Origin: Legionella rowbothamii
Lineage (GTDB): Bacteria; Pseudomonadota; Gammaproteobacteria; Legionellales; Legionellaceae
NCBI RefSeq assembly: GCF_900639985.1
Contig: NZ_CAAAIM010000001.1
Coordinates: forward strand, 372,001-436,000
Reading direction: 5' to 3'
Length of the DNA stretch: 64,000 bases
Part shown: positions 1-8,930 of the stretch, piece after piece
Layout of the letters: each line of letters opens with the position of its first letter
Position numbering within the stretch: the stretch's first letter is position 1
The notes under the pieces: generated by a model
Database searches by the model: none
What the model was told of the DNA's origin: nothing
What the model saw: only the letters and a program-made list of their open reading frames with translations
Translations under genes and position numbers: made by a program

Positions 1-2037
1 AAACTTCGTGAAACAGCGGATAAAATTTTAATTCGTCAATATGGGGAAAGCGCATCAATTACAGATCACGCAAGTTTACTTAGAACGTTAAGCACGCTGA
101 ATCACAATGCAGAGAAGCATTATGAACAATTGTTAAATAATCACAAGGCACTGGATAGCAATGCTACCCATGAGTTTTTAACTGCCCGAATTAGCGATCA
201 GAATAGAGTGCTTGATTTATGGCTTCCGCAAAATAAATTTAATTCAGTGCAATTTGTGGAGCCATCTATTCCTCTTGACGTGTTAACGAGTGCTGCGCCG
301 CAATTCTCCGATGTAACACTTAATCAATTAAGTGCTATGGCCGATATTTTCTATCGCAAATGGAGCATGGATGGTCATCAGAAAACGGTAGAAAATATTC
401 ATAGACTAGAAGAGATTAATGAGCTGTTTGATCCTTACTTTAAAAATAAATGCAGCTTTAAACAGGCACTCGGACAAGCATTAGAACAAAAGAAATATCT
501 TCAGCCACAACTTATTCACAGCCTCACTCTAGAGGTTAAATCTAATGTTGATGAGCTCATTGCCTATGCACAAAATATCCCAGTAATCGGCTATTTAGTA
601 CCTGCTGAGCGCATTAAAACCTTTGTTTCAGAGTATCTGGAGACCACTAAAAAGCAAATTGAAGAGAAAAAATGGGATGAGATAAGTCTACCACAAATAG
701 ATTTATCGAGCGTTCGTTCTTGGTTTAGTGGAATCAGCACGGCATTGACAATCAGTGCGGTGTTGATGGGAGGTCCAATCCCCTACATTATAAAGAGTTT
801 TATAATACCTACTATTTTTGGGTGGATAAAAAACAAACTTAAAAGCAGCTTTAGCGATTCAGAATCACTAATAGCACAAATACTAATTGGACTTGATGAT
901 ATTGGTAATGACCTGTGCACGGTAATTAAAGCACTTACAGAGATATCGAATGAAAAGGAAATTAAAGTGGGTTGGATCCTAGATAATTTGGGGCCACTTG
1001 CAAAAAATAAAGCGCTACTGTTGGCCTTATCAAAATATTTAGAACTAACTGGGAAGAAGGAGCTTATCCCCCTAATTCCAATAATTCCGGAAGTTTTAAA
1101 CCTTTTAGAAGCTTATCGAGAAGAACAACCCAGAGCATTATTAAACGTCGATGCTTTAATGACGTTTTTATCCTATGCATCTCGCTCTGAACCTATTTTA
1201 AACGCTCTAGAAAATACTCCGTATAAAATGAGTTTGCAGCGAGCATCTCAACTAAACTCTGATTTTATTAGTCAAATTAGTAACCTTTCTTCCTATGAGT
1301 TTTTAAATTTACTAAAAGTTATTGCTCATCCCAATTTCTTTTCTCTATTGGGAAAACTTCCAGCAGCGACCCACTACGAACAGCTCTGCCAGTGGCTGGA
1401 AAACATACCTGAGGATTTGCCTGTTGATTGCCAAAATGCCTTAAAAGAATTCCTAGATTATCAAAAAGATCCTGAACGAATTGCCGAAGAAAGCAAACAG
1501 GACTTGTTGCATTTGCGTACTAAATTTAGCCTAACCATGGAGCGGTTCACCACAGGGTTAGAGCGATTAAAACCAAGACTAGTGATAAAACCAGAAGAGC
1601 CTTCTACCTTAAAAGCTGAAGTTCCACAAAAAAGCTTTTGGAGTATGCAACAGATATTAATATGCTCGGCGACTTTAGCTATTCTAGCTTGCAGTGCGGT
1701 CTATCTTTCAATTAGCCTCGCACTTACTGGTGTGTTTCTTATGGGCTGGATGGCATTCCCCCTCCTTGAACAACAAATTTCTAGCAACCTAGAGCCTGTG
1801 CAAAATATAGACCCTAACGAACCGCCATCTGAACCCTCGCCATTGGCTTTGCTTAATAGTAACCCGGTTAATATTCCTAATTCGAACCAAGAGAAAAATG
1901 AACGCTTTAAGGTGCAAGAAGAGCGACTCAATCTCAATGAGTCAAGAAATATATTTTTTGCGAAGACATCTGTTCCAAAAAAACGGTTTGTAAAAGACCA
2001 AGACCTGGAACCAAATCGTATAGTAGCCGTACTATAG
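1..2037 (+). CDS. 5'-truncated membrane protein, effector-like
   Basis: The reading frame is already open at base 1, so the gene begins upstream of the window; the first in-frame start inside (TTG at 130) has no convincing ribosome site and is probably internal. The visible part is about 678 codons. It is mostly helical, with one hydrophobic hairpin around residues 200-240 of the part after 130 (a Gly-Pro-rich turn at GGPIPY) and a second pair of hydrophobic segments near residues 515-550, followed by a polar tail of about 85 residues. No catalytic motif is recognised. Hydrophobic hairpins plus a long polar C-terminus are common in Legionella Dot/Icm substrates that insert into host membranes, but secretion is only an inference. 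It has no close partner: the next gene starts 244 bases downstream. Confidence 0.7.
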   Translation, partial: KLRETADKILIRQYGESASITDHASLLRTLSTLNHNAEKHYEQLLNNHKALDSNATHEFLTARISDQNRVLDLWLPQNKFNSVQFVEPSIPLDVLTSAAPQFSDVTLNQLSAMADIFYRKWSMDGHQKTVENIHRLEEINELFDPYFKNKCSFKQALGQALEQKKYLQPQLIHSLTLEVKSNVDELIAYAQNIPVIGYLVPAERIKTFVSEYLETTKKQIEEKKWDEISLPQIDLSSVRSWFSGISTALTISAVLMGGPIPYIIKSFIIPTIFGWIKNKLKSSFSDSESLIAQILIGLDDIGNDLCTVIKALTEISNEKEIKVGWILDNLGPLAKNKALLLALSKYLELTGKKELIPLIPIIPEVLNLLEAYREEQPRALLNVDALMTFLSYASRSEPILNALENTPYKMSLQRASQLNSDFISQISNLSSYEFLNLLKVIAHPNFFSLLGKLPAATHYEQLCQWLENIPEDLPVDCQNALKEFLDYQKDPERIAEESKQDLLHLRTKFSLTMERFTTGLERLKPRLVIKPEEPSTLKAEVPQKSFWSMQQILICSATLAILACSAVYLSISLALTGVFLMGWMAFPLLEQQISSNLEPVQNIDPNEPPSEPSPLALLNSNPVNIPNSNQEKNERFKVQEERLNLNESRNIFFAKTSVPKKRFVKDQDLEPNRIVAVL

Positions 2038-2281
2038 ATCATAAGGTAGGTAGTGTATTAAAAGTAGCGTAGCATGATTGTTCCAACTAATGGTATGTAT
2101 TTAACTCACCGTTCTCGTAAATTTTCACGACTAAAGTAAATTACAAGGTAAAGCGTCCATTATCTTGTGCATTTGACCTGAACCATCCCGGGGTAGGTTG
2201 AATATAAGGCACATTGATCGTATAATGCACAGCAATTGTTAAGCGAATTAATACCCACTAACCACAACCAGGTATAAAACC

Positions 2282-3319
2282 ATGCTAAGCCGTGAACAAA
2301 TATACACCATGCTCATGATACGTAATCGCGAAAACACCATTTTTTCTGAATTTCCAGTTGATTCAATTCGAGAAATCAGAGGGTGGGCAACAAGCGATGT
2401 AGCACAGGCATTGCAGTATGCAGCGTATGCTCGAAAAGAAGATGTGGACGCACTGCTTAAAATGTTAGATGAGAATCCAACGTTACTGCTTCAAAGAGCC
2501 GATGTGAAAACACCTGGTGGCAATGAAATAAGAAATGTAACCATTTATGAATTGGTATTGGGTGCTGGGGATTATGAGCTGGCTAAGATGGTGCAGGGTT
2601 ATTTCTCAAAAATAAAAGATGGTGAGCAGCAAAAAATACGCCAATATGAGCGCTATAAACCCCACATTGATGGCATACTGAAACAAGAACCCTATAAATT
2701 AGAGCTATTAATTCAAATCATTAAAGATGCTTCTGCTGAAGATGTAACGGCACTGCTCAAAAAAGATATGACGCGCGCGAGTAAGATTCGTGATGCCATC
2801 ATTAAATTTCGAAAGGACTGGGCGCCTCGAATTATGACGAAACCCTGTATGCATTATAACTATGCAAGTCTTCTATATGCTTTTGAACTACTTGACCGTG
2901 AATGGGATGATTTATATAAAACAAGCGGCGATAATTGGGACAAGATTCGTTTGGTGTGGCGGCAATTAATCGGTTTTGAAATGAGGCGCTTGCCCGGTAT
3001 TGATAGATGTCTGATGGCGCAGGGTCTTTATTATATGATAGAAAAAAAGGAGTCGGTCGGGAGGTCCTATAAATTTAGAGATGGTGATGGGAATTTTTCA
3101 ATTTTTACTACCGATGATTCGCTTGATGGTCTTGGTGGGGATTTTTCGGTCAATATATTCGGGTTCGGCCCGTCGGCTTTGAATACTGGGGTTTCCTGTG
3201 GCACCGCACGACACCTGCATCGTTGTTTGGAAAAACTTATGTCGAACAAAAACTTACAACTTGCAGAACTTATGCAGTCACAACCAGTGCATCAACCGAC
3301 TGGATGTCTAATTCTGTGA
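2282..3319 (+). CDS. Helical repeat (ankyrin-like) hypothetical protein
   Basis: A 345-residue soluble protein without signal peptide or membrane segment. Residues 30-115 have the look of degenerate ankyrin or similar helical repeats: an opening with ALQYAAYARKEDVDALLKML and, later, YELVLGAGDYELAKMVQGYF, each giving the 'position / neighbour helix' pattern. The remainder is not recognised. Many Legionella proteins of this size and style are translocated effectors, but no known member can be named from the sequence. The ATG at 2282 is the first start in the frame and lacks a strong Shine-Dalgarno sequence. The C-terminus ends in a short polar stretch and the codon CTG before the stop. It converges with glsA. 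Confidence 0.7.
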   Translation: MLSREQIYTMLMIRNRENTIFSEFPVDSIREIRGWATSDVAQALQYAAYARKEDVDALLKMLDENPTLLLQRADVKTPGGNEIRNVTIYELVLGAGDYELAKMVQGYFSKIKDGEQQKIRQYERYKPHIDGILKQEPYKLELLIQIIKDASAEDVTALLKKDMTRASKIRDAIIKFRKDWAPRIMTKPCMHYNYASLLYAFELLDREWDDLYKTSGDNWDKIRLVWRQLIGFEMRRLPGIDRCLMAQGLYYMIEKKESVGRSYKFRDGDGNFSIFTTDDSLDGLGGDFSVNIFGFGPSALNTGVSCGTARHLHRCLEKLMSNKNLQLAELMQSQPVHQPTGCLIL

Positions 3320-3666
3320 AATGAAGGCTTGAAAGTGCAGTCGCGAACGCGGCTGCTTTCTCGTGCTTACACACATCAATAAAGTGCTGCAAAAGCACCT
3401 GGTATTGCCAAGTTGCTGAAGTTTTTCCACCACATGCCCCATCGATGAAAGTAATTTCTGATTCGGCGAGCAGAGAACCCATCACTCACCATATACTGTT
3501 TGAAAAATAAGGAAATTGCTCTATAGTTTTTTAAACCAGGGTACAGATCCCGTATTCTATAGTTCGATGTCATTATGTAGGCGCCCAGAATTGGAGTATA
3601 GCACGCCCTTTTCTGCTGGGCTTAACAAGCCCAGCCTATGCGATTTTCCTCGCGTTCCCGCAGCTT
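3320..3666. other. Intergenic region between convergent genes
   Basis: This 347-base gap holds no gene I can support. Two minus-strand open frames (roughly 3270-3485 and 3376-3573) show no family signature and overlap each other, so they may be remnants or chance. The only clear structure is the palindrome at 3615-3635. Confidence 0.5.
3615..3635. repeat. Palindromic element, GCTGGGCTT-AAC-AAGCCCAGC
   Basis: A perfect 9-bp stem with a 3-base loop between two convergent genes. The same core recurs at 50818-50837 and, imperfectly, at 42191-42217. Its location suits a bidirectional terminator; no long T-run follows, so termination is an inference. Confidence 0.7.
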
Positions 3667-4599
3667 TTATGGCAGAGCAAAATGCCATCCCATTGCTTTA
3701 GACAGTCCTTCCAACATGATTTCTCCACGTATACTATTGCCTTTAGAGTTAACTCGTGGACTAAGAACAACAATACCAGCCTTGCCAGGAACAGTCGCTA
3801 TAGTGTAACCAGAGACCCCGCTTTTAGCAGGCATTCCGATTTTTACCATGTGAGTACCTGTTTCGTCATATAAACCACAGGTAGCCATGATAGCAACCGT
3901 AATTTTGCAAGTTTCAGCAGAGATAATTTGTTCACCACTCATGGGATCCCTTCCCCCATTGGCCAATAAGGTAGGGAGATACAGCATTTGCTCCAACATT
4001 GCCTCATAAGAACATAACGCAAAATAAAGATCTAAGGTTTCATGAACATCGGCACCGAGATTATTTCTGCTTTTCAATAAATAAGCGAGTGAGCGATTGC
4101 GATTTCCTGTGCGTTTTTCCGAAGCAAAAACTAAAGGATTAATATTTAATCGTTCTTTAAATAATTTTTGTACCCAATGTTCTAACCACCTAAATTGTTG
4201 CTCGCCAGCACCAGGTATGCGTGAGCATAAAGTAATTGCTCCCGCATTGAGCATGGGATTTGACGGTTTGGGTCCAAATTGTTCTAAACGAGTAATTGAA
4301 GCAAAATCATCCCCCGAAGGTTCCACCTTAACCCATTCAAATAATTGCTCCTCCCCAAATTCTTCGAGCAAACCGATGAGGGGAATCATTTTAGCGGTGC
4401 TTTGTAGTGTCACCGGATGAAGAGAACTATTGCTATAAGAAAGCGCCGACTCTCCTATAGGGTGTACAGCAATTGCTGTTAATTCGTGATTGACATTAGC
4501 AAGTTCGGGAATGTAATCAGCTGTCTTGCCTTCTTTATTTAATTCAGCTGCTTGCGCAAGCTCTTGTAACAAACTAATTGTAAGTGACTTCGATGACAT
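3667..4599 (-). CDS. glsA: Glutaminase A
   Basis: A 310-residue serine-dependent glutaminase (beta-lactamase-like fold), which hydrolyses L-glutamine to glutamate and ammonia in the cytoplasm. The length matches the family (about 305-310 residues). The catalytic SxxK motif is seen as S67-T-A-K70, and further family landmarks include EPSGDDF, NPMLNAGAI, the ANGGRDP segment and KSGVSG near residue 250, the equivalent of the KTG-like triad. The ATG at 4599 is the first methionine and fits the family N-terminus. It stands alone, converging with the upstream gene. In acid-resistance pathways the ammonia released can buffer the cytoplasm; whether this applies here is not shown by the sequence. Confidence 0.93.
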   Translation of the reverse strand: MSSKSLTISLLQELAQAAELNKEGKTADYIPELANVNHELTAIAVHPIGESALSYSNSSLHPVTLQSTAKMIPLIGLLEEFGEEQLFEWVKVEPSGDDFASITRLEQFGPKPSNPMLNAGAITLCSRIPGAGEQQFRWLEHWVQKLFKERLNINPLVFASEKRTGNRNRSLAYLLKSRNNLGADVHETLDLYFALCSYEAMLEQMLYLPTLLANGGRDPMSGEQIISAETCKITVAIMATCGLYDETGTHMVKIGMPAKSGVSGYTIATVPGKAGIVVLSPRVNSKGNSIRGEIMLEGLSKAMGWHFALP

Positions 4600-4776
4600 A
4601 AGGTTACTAGCATGAAAAAAGGTCTATTATGGTAGATTTAGCACAGTAAAACAAATATTTTGTTTCTAAATGCTTTTTTATTTCAATTTGCTCTTAGTTA
4701 AATCGATCAGCAGAACAAGCTATACTTAACAAGTAACATACTCTTTCAAACAAATAAGAGTAATAAGGAGGGTATC

Positions 4777-4959
4777 ATGTTAGGATGGGCATTAACCTTT
4801 TTAATTATTGCACTTATTGCTGCAGCATTTGGGTTTGGTGGTATTGCGGTAGCTGCTGCAGGGATTGCAAAAATCTTATTCTTTTTATTCTTGGTCATTT
4901 TCCTGGTATTTTTAATTATGGGTTTGCTAGGACGACGACCCCCACCTCCACCATTATAA
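4777..4959 (+). CDS. DUF1328 / UPF0391 small membrane protein
   Basis: A 60-residue inner-membrane peptide with two hydrophobic segments (about residues 1-28 and 32-50) separated by the [10 protein letters not shown] region, ending in GRRPPPPPL. The order W-A-..[17 protein letters not shown], then AxxIAKILF, matches the DUF1328 (YtjA) family of general-stress membrane peptides, usually 53-60 residues long. A strong ribosome site (AAGGAGGG) lies about 8 bases upstream of the ATG. The proline run at the C-terminus is longer than usual. Function is unknown; in other proteobacteria the gene tends to be stress-induced. Confidence 0.85.
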   Translation: MLGWALTFLIIALIAAAFGFGGIAVAAAGIAKILFFLFLVIFLVFLIMGLLGRRPPPPPL

Positions 4960-5038
4960 TTTTTCGCAGTAAAATTTGGGGATAAAGGCTTCAGCCTCTA
5001 TCCCTGTGTTTAATTTTGTATAACTAAGGACAATTTCG

Positions 5039-6064
5039 ATGGAATACAGACAACTTGGAAAGTCAGGCTTTAAGATCCCCGTGCTAAGCTTCGGGACGGC
5101 TACTTTTGGTGGTGGAAATGATTTTTTTAAATCATGGGGTAGCTCAGGAGTAAAAGAAGCAAAACGGCTTGTTGGTATATGCCTTGATGCAGGAGCTAAT
5201 CTTTTTGATTCTGCGGACATCTATTCTGATGGGCTTGCAGAAGAGATTTTAGGCAAAGCTATATCTGGTAAACGAGAGCAAGTCCTCATATCGACTAAAG
5301 CTACTTTTCGTTTAGGTAAGGAAGCAAATGACCTAGGTTCTTCTCGTTTTCATTTATTAAAATCATGTGATGAGCAACTTAAACGCTTAAAAACTGATTA
5401 TATTGATTTGTATCAGATGCATGGCTTTGATCCACTCACTCCTGTAGAAGAAGTATTAAGAACATTAGAAACCCTGATACAAAGCGGAAAAGTACGCTAT
5501 ATAGGCTGCTCCAATTTTTCAGGGTGGCATTTGATGAAATCACTTGCAGTAGCTGATGCGATTGGCACAGACCGATATATAGCGCATCAAGTTTATTATT
5601 CATTGATTGGGCGGGATTATGAGCATGAATTAATGCCTCTAGCCTTAGATCAAGGGGTAGGCGCTCTTATTTGGAGTCCTTTAGGCTGGGGACGTTTAAC
5701 AGGAAAAATACAACGCAATAAACCTTTGCCTCCTATAAGCAGGCTTCACAATACATCTACAGAATCAGGTCCACCAGTTTCTGATGCAACATTATATAAT
5801 ATTGTGGATGTATTGCTGCAGCTTTCGAATGAAACAGGAAAAACGGTCCCCCAAATTGCATTAAATTGGCTTTTACAAAAGCCCAGCGTTTGCAGCGTAA
5901 TTATTGGCGCAAGAACGGAAGAGCAGCTGCATCAAAATCTAGGCTCTGTGGGTTGGAACTTAACGAATGAGCAAATAAAAAAGCTTGATGAGGCCAGCAC
6001 ACAAACACTTCCTTACCCTTATTGGCATCAGGCTCAATTTCAGTCGGATAGAATGGGGAGTTAG
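5039..6064 (+). CDS. Aldo/keto reductase
   Basis: A 341-residue NADPH-dependent oxidoreductase with a TIM-barrel fold, of the YajO/Tas-like group. Visible family features are MEYRQLGKSG at the N-terminus, the catalytic DSADIYSDG segment (Asp and Tyr of the tetrad), STKATF (catalytic Lys), YIDLYQMHG-F-D (catalytic His), SNFSGWHL, and the cofactor-binding SVIIGARTEEQLHQNLGS near the C-terminus. Substrate cannot be predicted. The start is ATG at 5039 with AAGGAC upstream. It is monocistronic and converges with mltA. Confidence 0.9.
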   Translation: MEYRQLGKSGFKIPVLSFGTATFGGGNDFFKSWGSSGVKEAKRLVGICLDAGANLFDSADIYSDGLAEEILGKAISGKREQVLISTKATFRLGKEANDLGSSRFHLLKSCDEQLKRLKTDYIDLYQMHGFDPLTPVEEVLRTLETLIQSGKVRYIGCSNFSGWHLMKSLAVADAIGTDRYIAHQVYYSLIGRDYEHELMPLALDQGVGALIWSPLGWGRLTGKIQRNKPLPPISRLHNTSTESGPPVSDATLYNIVDVLLQLSNETGKTVPQIALNWLLQKPSVCSVIIGARTEEQLHQNLGSVGWNLTNEQIKKLDEASTQTLPYPYWHQAQFQSDRMGS

Positions 6065-6088
6065 AAATTTTGACCTTTATGGAATAGC

Positions 6089-6209
6089 GCGCTCATTCAC
6101 GAGAACGTATGCCCTCGTCGATAATTGTGCTTAGCCCTATATACTACCTGGTTTATAGAGATTAAAAACAATTAGGAACACGCGCCAAAACATTCTCGTG
6201 AATAAGCGC
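6089..6209. repeat. Long-range inverted repeat (two 17-bp arms)
   Basis: The arm at 6089-6105 (GCGCTCATTCACGAGAA) is the reverse complement of 6193-6209 with a single mismatch, enclosing about 87 bases. It fills the gap between a convergent gene pair. The layout resembles a tiny non-autonomous element (MITE-like) or an extended terminator; no flanking target duplication was recognised. Confidence 0.6.
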
Positions 6210-6235
6210 TTAGTCGAGCTATAAATATGATAAAA

Positions 6236-7585
6236 CTACCGCTTAGCAAAACGCTTAAGAATATGTTTCGGCAACAAAAGCCAATAACGCCCCCTATTCT
6301 TCATATGCTCACCCAAAAATGCAGCCATTTTTCCGGAGCCCCAATAAATATCACCTCGCATAAAGCCACGGATTGCCCCACCCGTATCTTGAGCGATCAT
6401 AAGGCGTTGTAAACGCTTGTCCTCATCCTGATCCTTTTTAGGACGTGTTGTACTTAGCCAAAGTGGCGCACCTAACGGAATCCATTTTTTATCGACAGCT
6501 AAAGAATAACCCGGTGTAAGGGCCATTCCTTGAGCCCCTAGAGCCATCGGCTTCTTTAATGATTCAAAAAAAACAAAAGACTTATTTTGATGCATAATCT
6601 CTTTTGCTTTTTGAGGGTGTGCCTCTAAATAACGAATAATCGCTTCTTTGGAAGCATTATCACGAGTCATAATTCCTTTATTTATGAGAATTTTGGCAAC
6701 TGAGGTATAAGGCGCCCCATTTTCTCCAGCATAACCAAGATAAATGCTCTTACCATTAGGCAATATAATAACCCCAGAACCTTCAATTTCTAAAAATAAT
6801 CGTTCAATAGGACTGTGGATCCAAGCAATAACTGGAGCTTTTTTCTTAAGTGCACCATTATCAATTTGCGCACGCGTCTTATTACGCCCTCCGGACTTGG
6901 GTAAACCATAAATCGGCGTACTGTATTTAGATGTTTTTGTTAACCCACCTTTGATTTGGGGCATGTAATATCCCGTAAATAAACCATTAACCGGCTTTTT
7001 TTGTTCAAACTTAATCGGATGAAACCACTTTTCAAAAAATGTTCGGGCAGTATCTTCCGAAATAGTTTTAATGCCAACAGCGGCTTTACATGCAGGATGC
7101 CAATCCCCCGCTTTTAGCTTAATATGCTGAGAACCAATCGGATGAGACGGTTGTTGTTTCAAAAATGTTTCACAGGACAACTGAAATGCCAATAAAGACT
7201 TTTTAACATCCGCCGTATCCCAACCGGGTAATTCTTCAAAAGATACCGATGATAAAGCTAGATTACCGCTAATCTTACGCTTTACTTTGATCGGTTTTTC
7301 ATGAGGCTTTGATGGCTCACTTTTTTTAACTATTTTTTCAGCTTTAGCTAATTGAGTGGTTACCTGCTTTGAAACCATCTCACGCGCAGCATCAGCAATT
7401 AGCTTTACTGTTTTCGTAGACGGCGTCGGTGTCTTCTTTATTATCTTTGACGACTTACTAACACAGCTAACATTTGAAATAGATTCTTGTTTAATAGGCT
7501 TCTGAGGTTTTGGGTAATTTAACAATCCCCAAGCGCAAGAAACAAGGCCAATAGTAATGGTTGTACAAAGTAATTTCTTATTCAT
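6236..7585 (-). CDS. mltA: Membrane-bound lytic murein transglycosylase A
   Basis: A 449-residue protein of the MltA family, which cleaves peptidoglycan to 1,6-anhydromuropeptides. The N-terminus is a signal sequence with a plausible lipobox (L-V-S-C17), suggesting an outer-membrane lipoprotein. A Lys/Pro-rich linker of about 90 residues precedes the MltA barrel domain (GLFTGYYMPQIKGG, then IYGLPKSGG). The C-terminal 3D (double-psi barrel) domain contains AQDTGGAIRGFMRGD-IYWGSG with the conserved aspartates. E. coli MltA is about 365 residues; the extra length here is the low-complexity linker. Start ATG at 7585. A divergent paralogue lies at 10537-11607. Confidence 0.9.
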   Translation of the reverse strand: MNKKLLCTTITIGLVSCAWGLLNYPKPQKPIKQESISNVSCVSKSSKIIKKTPTPSTKTVKLIADAAREMVSKQVTTQLAKAEKIVKKSEPSKPHEKPIKVKRKISGNLALSSVSFEELPGWDTADVKKSLLAFQLSCETFLKQQPSHPIGSQHIKLKAGDWHPACKAAVGIKTISEDTARTFFEKWFHPIKFEQKKPVNGLFTGYYMPQIKGGLTKTSKYSTPIYGLPKSGGRNKTRAQIDNGALKKKAPVIAWIHSPIERLFLEIEGSGVIILPNGKSIYLGYAGENGAPYTSVAKILINKGIMTRDNASKEAIIRYLEAHPQKAKEIMHQNKSFVFFESLKKPMALGAQGMALTPGYSLAVDKKWIPLGAPLWLSTTRPKKDQDEDKRLQRLMIAQDTGGAIRGFMRGDIYWGSGKMAAFLGEHMKNRGRYWLLLPKHILKRFAKR

Positions 7586-7843
7586 AGCGGAATCAATTTT
7601 ACACAGTATGAAATTAAAATCAACATTGGCGTAGATTGGACTGAAAAAAAGAGCCTATTGTCCAATGTATTATTTATCTCGCTTGCCATTCTTTAAACTT
7701 ATTGGCCTCTTGTGATGGCTGATTACAAATCAGTTTGTTCTTCCTAAATAAGCTCTTAATCCTAACCCAAGGGCAAATGAATAAAATTTGTACTATATTC
7801 TTAAAGTGTGATCATTAAAGAATTACACTCATGGAGGAAAATA

Positions 7844-8179
7844 ATGAAAAAATTAATCATTACATCATCAGCTTTACTTGCGGTTTTGAGTTTATCCGGT
7901 TGTAATACAATGAATACTGCCGGTGAAACTGTGGGAAATGGCGTACGATACACAACCAATACTGTAGGTAATGGCATAAAGTACGGCGTTAATACTGTAG
8001 GTAATGGCGTGAGATATGGTGCTCAAACTGTGGGCCAAGGCGTGGGATTTGTAGGTCATGTAGTTGGTTCAGGAGTTGGAGTTGTAACAGGAAGACCCGC
8101 TACATATCAGAACAAAGTTGTTTACCATAATGGTCATCAATATGTGGTACGAAATGGCAGATATGTTCTTGTCAGATAA
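7844..8179 (+). CDS. Small repetitive lipoprotein
   Basis: A 111-residue exported lipoprotein. The ATG at 7844 is preferred to the upstream GTG at 7808 because GGAGGA sits 5 bases before it and because it directly yields a textbook signal peptide with lipobox L-S-G-C20. The mature part has four or five imperfect 12-residue repeats built on TVGNGVRY / TVGNGIKYG, then a glycine-rich hydrophobic stretch, and ends with a basic, tyrosine-containing segment (QYVVRNGRYVLVR). Such Gly/Val repeats form amphipathic strands or membrane-associating helices, but the function is unknown. It converges with the Zur-like gene; the shared hairpin at 8192-8224 probably terminates both. Confidence 0.8.
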   Translation: MKKLIITSSALLAVLSLSGCNTMNTAGETVGNGVRYTTNTVGNGIKYGVNTVGNGVRYGAQTVGQGVGFVGHVVGSGVGVVTGRPATYQNKVVYHNGHQYVVRNGRYVLVR

Positions 8180-8191
8180 TTCTTACCTTAA

Positions 8192-8224
8192 TAGCCCTTC
8201 CTTAGTTTTATTGAAGAAGGGCTA
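8192..8224. terminator. Bidirectional hairpin between lipoprotein and zur-like gene
   Basis: The stem TAGCCCTTC (8192-8200) pairs perfectly with GAAGGGCTA (8216-8224) around a 15-base loop. It lies just after the lipoprotein stop and overlaps the stop codon of the opposing gene. Confidence 0.65.
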
Positions 8225-8656
8225 AGTATTTCTGCAGCTCTTACATAAGCCTTTAATTTCAATAGTTATATTGCTAATAGAAAAGTCTATTTGATTCGCC
8301 GCGCTATATGTGGAATTAATATCAGTGGCGCAATCAAGTTCTTGAACAAAATCACAATGGTTACAAATAAGAAATTGCGTCTGGCCTACATGATGCTCAT
8401 GCAAACAAATCACATAAGATTTAAGACTATCAATACAATGAATAAATCCCTCTTCATGCCAAAATTGAATAGCCCTATAAACCGTTTGCGGTTTGGGGTT
8501 TTTTACTTCTTGAGAAAGCTTTTCTAGAATTTCATAGGCGCCTAAGGGCTTATTTTCATTCACTAATATTTTAAGCACCCTCTCCCGCGGCTCTGTGTAT
8601 CGATAACCGTTATGAACACAATGCTTATAAGCTTTATCAAGCAAACTATATTTCAT
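8222..8656 (-). CDS. zur: Fur-family regulator, Zur-like
   Basis: A 144-residue metalloregulator with the Fur architecture: an N-terminal winged helix (YRYTEPRERVLKIL, then GAYEILEKLSQ and the recognition region PQTVYRAIQFWHEEGFIH) and a C-terminal dimerisation domain with metal ligands. Two CxxC pairs, C-N-H-C near residue 100 and C-K-S-C near the end, form the structural zinc site, and the HEHHVGQTQ segment supplies sensing histidines. The LxxxxGFIHxIDSLxxYVxC pattern fits Zur better than Fur, whose metal-sensing HHDH is absent. The ATG at 8656 is used rather than TTG at 8659. It presumably represses zinc uptake genes; no target was identified in the window. Confidence 0.8.
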   Translation of the reverse strand: MKYSLLDKAYKHCVHNGYRYTEPRERVLKILVNENKPLGAYEILEKLSQEVKNPKPQTVYRAIQFWHEEGFIHCIDSLKSYVICLHEHHVGQTQFLICNHCDFVQELDCATDINSTYSAANQIDFSISNITIEIKGLCKSCRNT

Positions 8657-8930
8657 CAATTTGTCTCAGTCATTATCCTAAATTAATCATACCATGCTCA
8701 TTTTTAATAAAAAATTCCTATGTATTAAGCATGAGGTCGAGCTAGATTATTACATATTTGACAAAATAATAAACAAAAATTTTTGTTTTTAAACTTATTT
8801 CTACAAATCAGAGTAAACTCAAGAAGATCAATTATTGAACAAAAATCTTGCTACTCCACTATAATAGGTTAAGGAAGCACAAAGAACTCGCAAAGTTTAG
8901 AACTTAACATCTTAGTAGGAAGGTTTTTTC

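Noticed and set aside
3270..3573. Minus-strand frames between the effector-like gene and glsA, considered as a transposase remnant
   Set aside because: No family motif is recognisable and the two frames overlap each other; too weak to call.
4785..4985. Alternative 66-codon frame overlapping the DUF1328 gene
   Set aside because: The DUF1328 frame has the ribosome site and family match; the alternative is a shadow.
7921..8070. Short repeats in the lipoprotein gene, considered as a CRISPR-like array
   Set aside because: They are in-frame TVGNG protein repeats inside a gene with ribosome site and lipobox; spacing and conservation are codon-level.
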